Shown: positions 13,023 through 25,400 of the stretch, one piece after another
Position numbering within the stretch: position 1 is the first letter of the stretch
Layout: every line of letters starts with the position of its first letter
NCBI GenBank assembly: GCA_032622095.1
Contig: CP136064.1
Location: forward strand, 174,472,310 to 174,536,309
Direction: 5' to 3'
Origin: Siphonodentalium dalli
Taxonomy: Eukaryota; Mollusca; Scaphopoda; Gadilida; Siphonodentaliidae
Length of the DNA: 64,000 nt
The notes under the pieces: generated by a model
What the model saw: only the letters and a program-made list of their open reading frames with translations
What the model was told of the DNA's origin: nothing
The model's database searches: none
Made by a program: the position numbers and the translations under genes

Positions 13023-13487
13023 TCACGGAGAGCCGAAAGGCGGTCGTCGGTCAAGGTCGTGTTTACTCCGCCTGTCGTCATTGCACAGTGCGTTCAGTAT
13101 CTTTGGGTGGTAGCATTTAGGGTCTGACACCATCTTTGTTCGAAGGAACAAGTTCCTGCGAATGCCAGCCCGACTGAGATTACTACGCTGGTTGTCGAAT
13201 ATTATCTCGTCATCGTAATCTGGGAACACTTCATCGACTTCGTCTAACGACGATTCTGATTCTCCTTTCTCGTCCAGCTCGATGTTACTGTCTTTCCTCG
13301 TGGCCATTAGTTCGTCCGCCATGTCAGCAACGACTTGCCACGCGAAGCGAATGTCCTGTTCGTTGGAGTTCTGCGCGCACACTGCAAATCTAACGACGAA
13401 GTACTCATTTAGAAGAGCTGGGACCATGTGGATCTTTCCAGATTCATTGATCATCCGGAGCAGCTTTTGTGTTAGAGAGCAAGCTCC
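13023..13487 (-). CDS. Tdc: Tdc coding exon 14 (residues 412-565) and stop
   Basis: Begins [20 protein letters not shown] after TTTCAG. The catalytic fold ends near residue 475 (VRFAVCAQN, then [12 protein letters not shown]). Beyond it lies an acidic stretch ([20 protein letters not shown]) and then a basic segment with [14 protein letters not shown] and [11 protein letters not shown]. This tail is absent from DDC and is comparable in position to the extensions of long invertebrate Tdc proteins; its function is unknown. TGA stop at 13025-13023. Confidence 0.93.
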   Translation of the reverse strand, partial: GACSLTQKLLRMINESGKIHMVPALLNEYFVVRFAVCAQNSNEQDIRFAWQVVADMADELMATRKDSNIELDEKGESESSLDEVDEVFPDYDDEIIFDNQRSNLSRAGIRRNLFLRTKMVSDPKCYHPKILNALCNDDRRSKHDLDRRPPFGSP

Positions 13488-16400
13488 CTGAAATCGAGAG
13501 AAGGAGTTCTTAAAGGGACATAACTTTAGGCACTCGATCAGTGGGTAAATGTGAAAATAACATTTCAAAAACATCATGTTCCGTAATGTACTCGGCTAAG
13601 TTCAGCTTCTATATACTCCCATAACAATCGAATGCACCCTCATTCAAACATCGTGTCCTGTTAATATATTCCATCACCAGTATGTGTTTATTTTTATTAT
13701 AAGTGGTCCTATATATTGCCAATTCCGTACTTGTAACCATCGCTTGTCAATAGAGAAAGGTCGATGGAATGATACAAACTTACTAAATAGACTATGTCCA
13801 TTATATGTAATAAACGACAGCTCGGAGATGAACTGTATTATCTACTAGAATGTATATGTTTTAGCGAAGAAAGAAATCGTATCTTGCCTAGCAAATTTAC
13901 CAGCATAGATCATGCTACTATTGACATTTTAGACGAGCTGCTGAATTTGGAAGATATGGCTAGTCTGCGTAGATTATGCTCCTTCATCCGACTGATACAT
14001 CTTAAGTTAAACACATATGAATAATTCGTAGTGTTGTTGTTGATGTTGTTGTAATAATAGTATCAGAGATTTGCTACGATATGATGATGATGAATATGAT
14101 GATAATGATAACTATAATGATGTTGATTATGATGATGACGATGATGATGATGATGATGATGATGACGATGACGATGATAATGATATTAATACATTAGGAA
14201 GGCGTTGGTTAGATTTGCACCAAGAAGTTCTTGTATATATTATACATATGCTGTTACATTCTCATTCTTGTGTATATATTTTCTCTATGTACTTCTCAAT
14301 ATCTATATTTGATCAGAGAATAAAACATTACAAATATTACGTATTAGTTAAACATTTCTGACACGGAATGCCTCGCGATATATATGCAATTTACAAATTA
14401 CCAGATATAAGTGATAGAATTAATTCAATTTACGATCATGTGGGTTTGTTTATGTTTATCTACGATTGCTAGAATATTTTCGCCGGAATATGCTGATGTC
14501 AGTTCGAGAGGTCAATTGAGTTCGCATACTTTTAAAAATATGTCAACAATGCGGTAAATGTCTCTTTTCACATTAAATTACCGCTTTCAATTGGCAACTT
14601 GTGTGGTTCCCATGTTTTCTACGGTGTGGTTTATCATGTCTTCTACGGAATAAACCCGTTTGTTGTCGCAATTGTGATATTTGATTACATTTAGTTGTGG
14701 TTTTAAGTGAACTGGTCACTAGCGCGTAACTCATGTCATAGGCATAATAACGGGACGTTCTTATACTAAAATTAGCATCTGGCTATCCCAATACCTTAGC
14801 TGGTTTTTGTACGAGTTTGTACGAGCAGACTTGAACTAGGTATGTGTGTGATCTGTATGGGAGGCCAAATTCACATTTAATAATGAATTGCGCTTAAACG
14901 CAATTGATTTCGCTTAAGCGCAATTGATTGCGCTTAAGCGCAAATACCACATATTGTGCTTAAGCGCAAATAGGGCATTTACGCTTAAGCGCAATCAATT
15001 GCGCTTAAGCATAATTGTGACTACTATCTAACCTACCCATAAACTATTAGCATGACCTGGTGTATCACCTAGCAACACAAGATGAGCATTGGGCTAATTT
15101 TGACCTGTACTCAACAGTCAACTGTGAGTATGTGTTCAACAAGGAGAATACATAATTACATATTTAATATCAGCATCCCTCTATCCAAAGAATTGATGTC
15201 GCCTTCCCGGAACTTATAGTAATTTTTTGTATGATGGTTTTAATGTATTTTTGCACAGATTTTAGCCTATACATGCATGCGGTGTCACTGCATGAGGGCT
15301 TTCTTACCTCATACAGTAATGCTCTAATTAATCGACTTCTTAACCACAGCAGAATTATGGGTAACATTTCAGGATTCAGTCTGAAATATGGCTTGTTGCC
15401 ATTCATCGAAAAGCTCTCGAGAGCTTTTCAATGAATGGCAACAAGCCATATTTCCGACTAAATCCTGAAAAGTTATCAATAATTCTGCTGTGGTTAAGGA
15501 GTCGATTAATTAGAGCATTACTGTATGGTTTACTTATTGACTTAAATCAGGGGGAAAAAACCCTATTTTCATATTATCAGCATCCCTGTCCAAAAAATGG
15601 TGTGTAATCACTGGAGCTTTGGTGTCTCAGTCCTGGAGCTCTAGTTTTTCTTATTAAATCAGCATCTCTTGCACAAATCTATAGTATTTCCATGATCATA
15701 GAGTGTGAATGTGGTGTCACCGAGGGCTTGCTTCCCTCATATGGTGTGCCTGTATACTCGAAAATTTAAGAAAATCAATGTCGCCCCGACTAATACAGAA
15801 AGTAATGCTATTGCAAGTAGCCCCAACTAATATATACCGAAGATAATATAATGCTATCACGAGTCGCTCCAACTAAAACAGAAGGTGATACTATTGCGAG
15901 TCAGCCATTTTGATAAAGAAGTTGGGCTAGCTCCCTACCCAATCAAACCAATGAAACCAAGAGGTGACATGTCAATAGGAGTTAATGCTAAGTTATGGAG
16001 AAACCTATTTATTCACCAGGGGTGTTTTGTTACATATAACCATGAATTGCGCTTAAGCGCAATTAATTGCGCTTAAGCGCAATGATTGCCCTTAAGCGCA
16101 ATTGATTGCGCTTAAGCACAATTAATTATTAAATGTGAATTTGGCCTCCCATAGATCTGTGAGTACGAGACCCCCCCCCCCATAAATTAAGGACAGTATA
16201 TTGTTATTGTTTGGTGGATATGAAATGTCAGAATGGTTTATTACGTCCATTTATATATAGTGATAATAAAGAATACATTGTTTTCTTAAATAATAACATG
16301 AAAACATATAGATAAAGTTTCCCTCATTTTTATTATTGATAATTGTTCAGTGACGAGATATTGTATGTTGAAACCATTGTTATGTTAACATTTAACCAGG

Positions 16401-19400
16401 ATATATTGGTCGACCTCTGCACCCCCCCCCCCCCCCCAAGGACTCAACTTCACCCCACTAATTTTCTTTCTTAATGTCTCCTCTAATTTTTTTTCGGTTG
16501 TTAACAAGAAAAAAAGTGGACGCAGAGACTCCAGACAAGATGGCGTCCATCATGGCGGCCATTTTTTGTATATGCACCAGGTCTTTTTGATCGCCGTTAT
16601 AGTAAAGATGATATCACATGCGGTCTTGTTTCCCGCTCGATTCGTTATGCTAATATACAACCCTTACCAATCAGCCAAAAATCCGACACCAGAATCCAAT
16701 ATGGCGGCCAAGATGGCCGCGGAAATGTGAAAATATGCTATTTTTCTGACGTTTCACCACCTTTCGTTTGTCTCTGTGGGAAAATATTGGCATCTTGGAA
16801 TCTTGGCGTGATGTTATACATTTATCGTCTTGAAGAGTCATTGGCAGACACGAATAGTCATATCAGAACAATTACCTGATAACAGATTCTGATTTGCCAC
16901 GTCACGTCCATAATCATCTGGACCAGCTTCCATTTCTTTGTCTGATAAATCTAGGTCACTCACACCGACAAAGTATCCACCACTTGGGAGAAGGGTCCCT
17001 CTAATCATAACGTTTCAAACAATTCAATTTCCGGTGTCTAGATTACGATTTTAAATATTTTCTAAATATGGAATTTGTGCGTCATCTTGAACTAGGAAGG
17101 CATATGGCCGATGAGTATACAAGCTTACATAATGTTATCTCTATGTATGTGTCTCATACCCAATGGGGATAACGACATGTACACCTGGCGAACCAGTTAG
17201 CTAGTCACTTCTCAATAGATGGTTCGTCAACTCACAAACTCAGCGAACGCATTGGCACACGTGGACAACTTCGACAGTGTTTCGACGGTTGCTAACTGTC
17301 TCATTCCCTTGGACAGATGTCTATCTGCTAAGGAGAAGACCATAGTGTACCGACTACCCACACTTCTTGACCATGATCCGAAGCGAACTGTGTGACGTCC
17401 CGCAGATGTCTCGTCGAATATCTCCCAGCAGAGAAGAACAATACTCGCGGTGCTAGTTTGTGGACATGCGCCATGATAGTGGGAATGGAATGGGCCACGG
17501 TATACACCACCCCTACACCTGGTGCATGTTTAAGATATAGAATGTCATGCGTGTCGGGGTTTTTTTTGGTGTGGTAAGATTGTATTTCCACATCCATTTC
17601 GAAGCCGTTCTGATTCAACTTGACCAGACGTACCTTTTTTTCTTGATAATACTATGCTAGCCTCCCTCAAAACAGTCTGATGGACTAAAGGATAATGTCT
17701 TTATAGCATGAATGTATGCGTTTTTGTTATCCTCTTTCAGGGTTAGTGTCAGTATGTGGGCGGTATTATTCAAGAAAATGTCAGGAACTGTGGTGCATTT
17801 ATTTCACTATGTACTTAAAGAACAATTTATAGTCTCGATGGCAATGTCTGTGGACGTTGGGGAACGCGACCTTTATGATCATATAGCTTTATATATAACA
17901 TTAGAATATAGTAGTTAATGTCTCTTGCAGGAAAATGGTCGCAATGGTGATGTTACCAAGAAATCACTTGGTGTACCAAATATGTTGAACTGAATGCAAG
18001 AGCTCACCAACGTAACATTCTTCTGGATGTTCTTCGCGTTGAACATTTCACCCTTTTGTTGATGGCATTTGTACTTTCTTGAACCATGCCGACCACCACC
18101 CAGCGTTGGTATGACATATCAACCAACTATCAAAGGTATCGCATTTAAGACTACACCCCAGTCCTGGCGGGGCTTATACAGTAGTAGCCAATGGCACACG
18201 TCTGGTCCAGTTGATTAAGAACGGCTTCCAAACGGATGGGAACATACAGTCTTACCATACAAGGAAAGTAAAGCCACACATGAGATCATGTCTGAATCTA
18301 AAACATACCAAAATAAGGGGCGGTGCAGCCATGGTCCAATTTAATTTCCACTATCATGACACATTCCCACAAACTAGCACCGTGTGTATTGTTATCATAT
18401 TATTTGATCTGTTCGGTGAGACGATTGCTGAACGCCAACAAGATTGTTAGCAGAAAGGCATCCGTCAAATGTCAGGCTTTCAACATTCGAAGCCATTATA
18501 CAGTAGTTGTCCGGGTACGTCAGTGCTTTAGATGAGTATGTGAATTGATGAACCATATATTGAGAAGTGGCTGTTTGGAAAAATCACCAGGTGTACATGT
18601 TGTTATCCCCATTAGGTCACCAAAGCTTACAATACGCAGATAGATAGGTCCTTCTGAAAGCTAGTATAGGCATCGACCGAATACCTTTCTAGTGTATCGC
18701 ACAAGATGACGCCCATAGTGTATCGCACAAGATGACGCCCATACCCCATATGTAGCATCTGAATTATACCATAAGCTATACAACGAATGAAGCTCACCAA
18801 GAATAAGGATGAGAACTCCAAGCTTTCGAAACAAACACGTGAGCTGGACACCGGCATATGTATTGTTTGAAACATTCGATTAATGGGACCCTTCTACAAA
18901 GAAGGCAGAAAACTGTTGTTGTGAGCGAGATAGATTAATCTGACGAAGAGACAGAAACTGGTCTAGATAATGCTGAATGTGGCAAATCAGAATAAACTCA
19001 AGTACTGTTGTTTTGATTCTTGGAAGTCATAATATGACTATTCGGCGCACCTATATACGGTTACGACCAGTATGGGCCCTTAGTGGAGAATGGATTTTGA
19101 AATGTCACATCGTGATTGTGGGTTTTCATCCTTCCAAAAGGCTACGACTTACGTTGGAACTAATAGATGGCTTATATTATCTACCGTTTCGTCTATACAG
19201 ATCGATAATATGACAAAAAGTTGAAATTAGTATGTGATAATATCGGCTTCTTTTCAATTTCTGGCCGCCAGTTTGGCCGCCATATTGACTATGAGTATCA
19301 ATTGCCAAACCCTAATGAATACTTCATATCTATATTCCATATCAACATGTGATCGATGGTGGGTAGAAATCGCGAAACAATAACACCCATCGTAACAAAG

Positions 19401-22400
19401 TAAAGGAATGTAGGCGTGTTTTCAAATTTCGGTCGCCATTTTGGCCGCCATCTTCGATTTGGAAAACCATTTCTTGCATGAGATGTAAGGTAATTACTTC
19501 ACCTCAGTATTTCCAACTCAACTGTAAGCATGGGTGGAGTTGTGTCGACAATAATGCCCAATGGTGTGAATATGAGGGAATTTCGGTGATTTTTCAAAAT
19601 CTGTCCGCCATTGTGGGTGCCATTTTGGATTTGGGGGACTTTTATTTGGATATGGTACAAGGAAAGTTCTTCGCCTAAGTGTTCCCAACTCACAATAGTG
19701 AGCAGGTGTGGAGTTGTCATGACTATAATGCTCACTGATTTTAAAATCAGCGATTTTCGGCGATTTTTCTATTTCTGGTGGCCATTTTGGCCGCCATCTT
19801 GGATTTGGGTGAATATTCCTCAACTCAGGTATAAGAGGAATCTTAGCTCGAGTATCTCTTGCACATATATATGCATGGGTGTTGTTATGATAGCAATAAC
19901 ATTCATTGATTCGAAACATTACATCGCGTTATTAACGTAGATTCGGCTTTGACCTATTATACCGGCATTTGGGAAAACGTGATATCGGACAAAAATATCC
20001 CTCTTCTATACGATAAATGTATAACATCACGCCAAGATGCCAATATTTTCCCACAGAGACAAACGAAAGGTGGTGAAACGTCAGACAAATTGCATATTTT
20101 CACATTTCGGCGGCCATCTTGGCCGCCATATTGGATTCTGGTGTCGGATTTTTGGCTAATTTGTAAGGGTTGTATATTAGCATAACGAATCGTGCAGAAA
20201 ACAAGACGCATGTGATATCATCTTTACTATAACGGCGATCAAAGAGACCTGGTGCATATAAAAACAATGGCCGCCATGATGGACGCCATCTTGTCTGGAG
20301 TCTCTGCGGCCACTTTTTGTTGTTGTTGTTAACAACCAAAAAAAATTAGAGAAGACATTAAGAAAGAAAATTAGTGGGGTGAAGTTGAGTCCTGGGGGTG
20401 CAGAGGTCGACCAATATCTCCTGGACTGATTACTGTAACAGTGAATTTCATTTTATAAACGAACATCGGCTGTAAACGCAATTGCAATTCAAATGTTTAG
20501 TTGAAAATCTGTGCTTTCTGGAATATTTTTCATCGCTCTGGCTTTTTGTATTAATTTAATGTAGACCTTCACGATTTGATCAAAATTTTCTCAACTGTAT
20601 GTTGATACAAATGACTTGCACTGTAACAGTAAAGTTTACATAACACAGGTTTCAACATGCGCTGTCTCACTGTTGAACAGTTATCAATAATACAAAAATA
20701 AGAAAAAATTCTATCTATTTTTCCATTTCTTTCTGGTGACGATAGTTGTACAAACTTTAATGATGTTTCACATTTACACACTGCGAGTGCCTGATGTCCC
20801 TTTAAGTAATTCAAAATGATAACATTTATAGATTCAGCCTTGTGCACAATGTTGAGATCAAACTGCATGTTTCTAAGAAAACGCGCTGGGAAGTTCGAAC
20901 TTGGAAGAGTTATGATTTCTGGTCAAGTGCATGGATTGGAGGCAAATGGGTTCTAAATTTTTAGTAAAATTGGATTTTATTCTAGAGCCAAAGGGAGCCG
21001 TTATACAGAGGTGGGCATATCCTCCCGAATTGAGACCCCATATATACCCAACATGGTTAAGTTCTTGGACGAGCAAATGAGCCAATTATGTGTCGGTTAT
21101 TAATATTTACATATCAGCAGTCCCATTTCTCTCCAATATTAATGCTGGTAGTACATGCATGGTCTGGTATATGATGTGAATCGCACCATGCACACTGGTA
21201 GTAATATATATTATACCACGAGGGGGAAATAACTATATACCTTATGCGGTCAATCAGGACATATATATACGGACAATTAACAAACACCCCAAAGTTGGTG
21301 GTACCGCACCAGGGTGGACATGGGGAGGGGTCAGGAGGTGCTACAGCCTCCCCGATCGGGGAGGGTTAGCCCTCCCCGGTCGGGGAGATGTGAATGTTCA
21401 GCCTCGTAGCTATAGCCCACCTGTCGGCCCCTAGCTTCGTCGGAGAAATACTGGCGCCACCCCTTTACCCCATGCACGTGTCAAGCAATGCATGCACATA
21501 TAATTGGGACTATTCGTGTTCTGTAAGTGTACTATGATATAGTCATGGAGTGTGGAATTTGCAGTGTCAGCTCACCTTAAGCTTGAAACACGCTAGACCC
21601 ATCGTCACTTTTCCCATGATTTCGAATCTGTTGTCTTTGCGCACCAATGACTCAAATAACTTCGCAAGTCGCACGTGCTTAAAATATAGAATAACATGCA
21701 CCATATATAGTACATCTTTGCATGAAGTCATGCCGACTTCATCTTCTAATCAACCGTATATATATATATAATTAAATCAGGGATGGTATATAGTGGCAAC
21801 GCGTAATGGTAACAGCGTCTACGTTCAACGTAAAACGTTCTTTAATGAAACGTTCAGGTCATCGAGCAATAACTACATTTTCGGTAGATTATGCCATCAA
21901 TCTCGTCGGACCTGAATATATAGAAAGTCATAGCATAATCTACATTTTTTGACAAAACAATATGTGTCTCCGGCAATTGCAGTTGTTCCGCGAGAACTTA
22001 ACAAAGTTAAAGAGTTTGTCTTAAACATATTATATATACATTGTATGCTATATACTTAACAACTTCTGCGACTGTACATGATTATTATCCGTATATGTAT
22101 GTTATATTATATAACAGAACATCCATCAGATATAATTGTATATCACATGAAACCCCTATTAAACCATTAAAAAAGGCATTACATATTTTCTTATATCCCA
22201 CTAGTGACGAATATATAGCCGCATGTTTCCCGGGATACTTGGCATCGCGCCAACTAAATTACCGCGCGGATTAATACTATTCCGAAAAGGCGCGCTTGAC
22301 ACCAGCAGTACCAGACATTGCAAACTGATTGCTTTGTTGATTAAAGTTCAATTATATTCAAACTTCGTTGCACTAACGAAAATAGGCATAAAAATAAAGA

Positions 22401-25400
22401 GGTAAATTGGGGGACTATATTTTTCGTCGCAAGCCAGATACGGTTGTGAAGCGTCTCAGCCAACGCCGTGCATTGCATTTTACATTCATATGCATTTTAC
22501 ATGCATTTTTCAGCTTTTTAAAACAGATTTTGATTTGTTAAAAAAGCATAAAGCTCTAGTTTTTTCATGTGATATACAAGATCTTCAACTCGTTATGTTG
22601 GGGTATAAGATTTGATGAAACTCATTTAATAAATTTGATTCACAACTCGTCTACGACTTGCGAATCAAATTTATCAAACTCATTTCATAAAATCTTATAT
22701 TCCAATATAACTCGTCCAGATCCTCTATATATGTTCTTTATTCCAATGTGATGTCTCAGACAGTATAATGTTGTTTCGAAAAAAAGCCAAAATATATAAT
22801 ATTATCTTACTATTCAATGTACTATTTGTCAAAAATATCCCACCACTTATTTCTCGCTTGTGTCAGTCCCTCTTGTGCACATTAAAGATACATAATCCGA
22901 TTTAACGCCACAAAATTACTACTTCTTCGAGTTCGGGAATAAAAACAATATTAGATTTGAATCGAGGAACCCAGCCATCAAAGCCCAGAATTATCACATT
23001 TAGAGTTTTGAAATCTGTTATCTGGTATTCTCCAGGTGCATTGTGACATTGGAGGTGATCGGCGATCTGCTGGGGTATAGAGATACTACAGCCTGTTTAC
23101 CATTTTTTTCTCTCAAAATTTGCCGAAGATATTTTAATTCACTAACAAATACATATAAATTCATACGTTAGGTTTAGAAACATATTCCCAGCGGTTTTAT
23201 ATTGCACAACGTCTTATCTATAAGTTCAATTAATAACGGATAGTTTTATTTCAGGCAAAATAATATTTTTGCTAAAAATTCTTATTTATTTCATGAAAAA
23301 TATCGACAATTTCAAAATTTTGCCCGCACATCAATAAATTAAACTAAGACTCCGAATGTGCATTAATAAACGGACACAAAGAATATGCTATAAGATGTAG
23401 TAAAACATAATGTGCAATTCGTATCCGTTTAGTTGAAATATTAAGAAATATTTCCCCTACACCAAAATTTCTGATTTTTTCAAAAAATTAAAAAAAGTGA
23501 TTTTTTTGGCGAAATATTGGACCACTGTATGTTTTTACGAATTTCATTCGTAAATATATGTATTCAAGTGTAAACAATCCAAATCTTACACACTTTAGGA
23601 ATATATATGCCTAATTATTAAAAAAAAACAAATTAGGAATATATATGCCTAATTATTAAAAAAAAACAAATTCCTAATTCCTACCGTATTGCTGTATAAT
23701 GCATCGTAATTTCACAATCTCAATAGCATGTATAGCCTAATGCATCAGTAATCGACTTGACTAATTTCAAAAATATTGAATAAAATCATACGCGGGAAAA
23801 CCACAAAACATTTTCTCTTGGTTCTCGGTCTGCATAATATTACTGGCCAAAAGAAACCCATACAGGTGCAAATCATTTAGGCCATTGCATTGCTTACAAT
23901 TTAGTATGCGAGATCGAGACTCAACAGGCTGAAAAGGCACAGCTACTTGCAAGTGAGACATTGCCTTTAAAACCATCAGATAAACAACAAACTATTCTGA
24001 CATGCTTTTGGGTTGACAACTTTGACATGAATTTGGAGACACAAACTAGACATGTGGCTCTTAATTCAACCCACTTGTAGCTCTCCAAGAGGAGTCCCAT
24101 GTTCCCTTATATTTAAAAACAGTTATGTTTGACAGAACGAAAAAAAAAAGTTGAACATGAAACAAGCGGAGCAATTGGACATTATTGTAGCTCAAAAACG
24201 TTCACCTTCCATGGTTGGAGTTGATTTAATAAACGACTCATTTTCCAATAAAACCAATGCCAATGCGTATGTTCTCTGTGCCATTGTTAGGCAAATCAAT
24301 ATTAAAGATGAGACTCTGATAGGATATGCAGGGTGGCATACATAAGACCGACAAAATCCTTCATCAGAATGTCCTAAGAAAACAGTTTTAATATACCTAC
24401 CTCCCATCGGTTCTAAGGTCACCAATTTCAGAACAATTGAGCACTATATGGTATATCTTTAGAAACTCGCCATAGAAGTTATCATGTTAGTGCGACCCTG
24501 GATGTCGGTGCGGCAATTAATGCATACAAGTTGGTTTGAATTTCCCAGAACGCTTCAATAATGTTGTTATCCATTTGGGAGATTTCCATATCATTAAGGA
24601 GAATTTGTGTCTAATCGGGTGTCTTGTGAAAGATTCTGGTTTTGAGGACATTGTGTTTCAAGCAGTTGTTTGCTCTTCATGGAGGTTGAATGGTGTTTTG
24701 TCTGTAAGCATTATAACCGGTGTTGGACTGTTCATAGTGCATTGTCTGAAGCACTAGAAAAGCTATTGTTTGACAGATTCTTGTTGGAGCATGATGCCCA
24801 GATACCAGAAGTCTTAGTTCAGTCAGTCAGGGATTTCATATATGGCCCGACATCAGTTCAATATGTTGATTCCATTTGCAAATACAAATTGTTCAAACAA
24901 GACATTCGGCACGGGAAGTTCGGTGAAACTGGACAGTTCTGGCTCACTCTGTATCAGACATTTTGGGGTAGGGGAAATATTTCTTAATATCTCAACTAAA
25001 CGGATACGAATTGCACATTATGTTTTACTACATCTTATAGCATATTCTCTGTGTCTGTTTTTAATGCACATTCAGAGTCTTAGTCTATTTTGTTTAGAAG
25101 TTATCGCATCTTATGTGCGGGCAAAATTTTAAAATTTTCGATGTTTTCATGAAATAAATAAGATTTTTTTAGCAAAAACATTATTTTGCCTGAAATAAAA
25201 CTATCCGTTCTTTATTGAACTTATAGATAAGACTTTGTGCAATATAAAAACGCTTGGAATATGTTTCTAAAACTAACGTGTGAATTTATATGTATTTTTT
25301 AGTGAATTAAAATATCTTCGGCAAATATTGAGAGAAAAAAATGGTAAACAGGCTGTAGTATCTCTATGCCCCAGCAGATCGCCGATCACCTCCAATGTCA

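Larger units (their letters stand above)
16402..20418. mobile_element. Long-TIR element of about 4 kb carrying other repeats and an exon-like segment
   Basis: Arms 16402-16826 and 20010-20418 are inverted copies: ATATTGGTCGACCTCTGCAC, CCAGACAAGATGGCGTCCAT, GGCATCTTGG and GCGTGATGTTATACATTTAT appear in both. The left arm has an extra AATCTTGG. The interior contains a kynurenine aminotransferase-like exon (16876-17000), a foldback (17162-18613) and 170-bp tandem repeats. No transposase was recognised. Confidence 0.65.

Noticed and set aside
14071-14361. Poly-aspartate ORF of 96 codons
   Set aside because: It is the translation of a GAT microsatellite.
18777-18870. Minus-strand segment with AG and GT signals and a C-F word, considered as a Tdc C-terminal exon
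   Set aside because: Its translation does not match the family. The exon at 21576-21677 matches fully and fits the phases.
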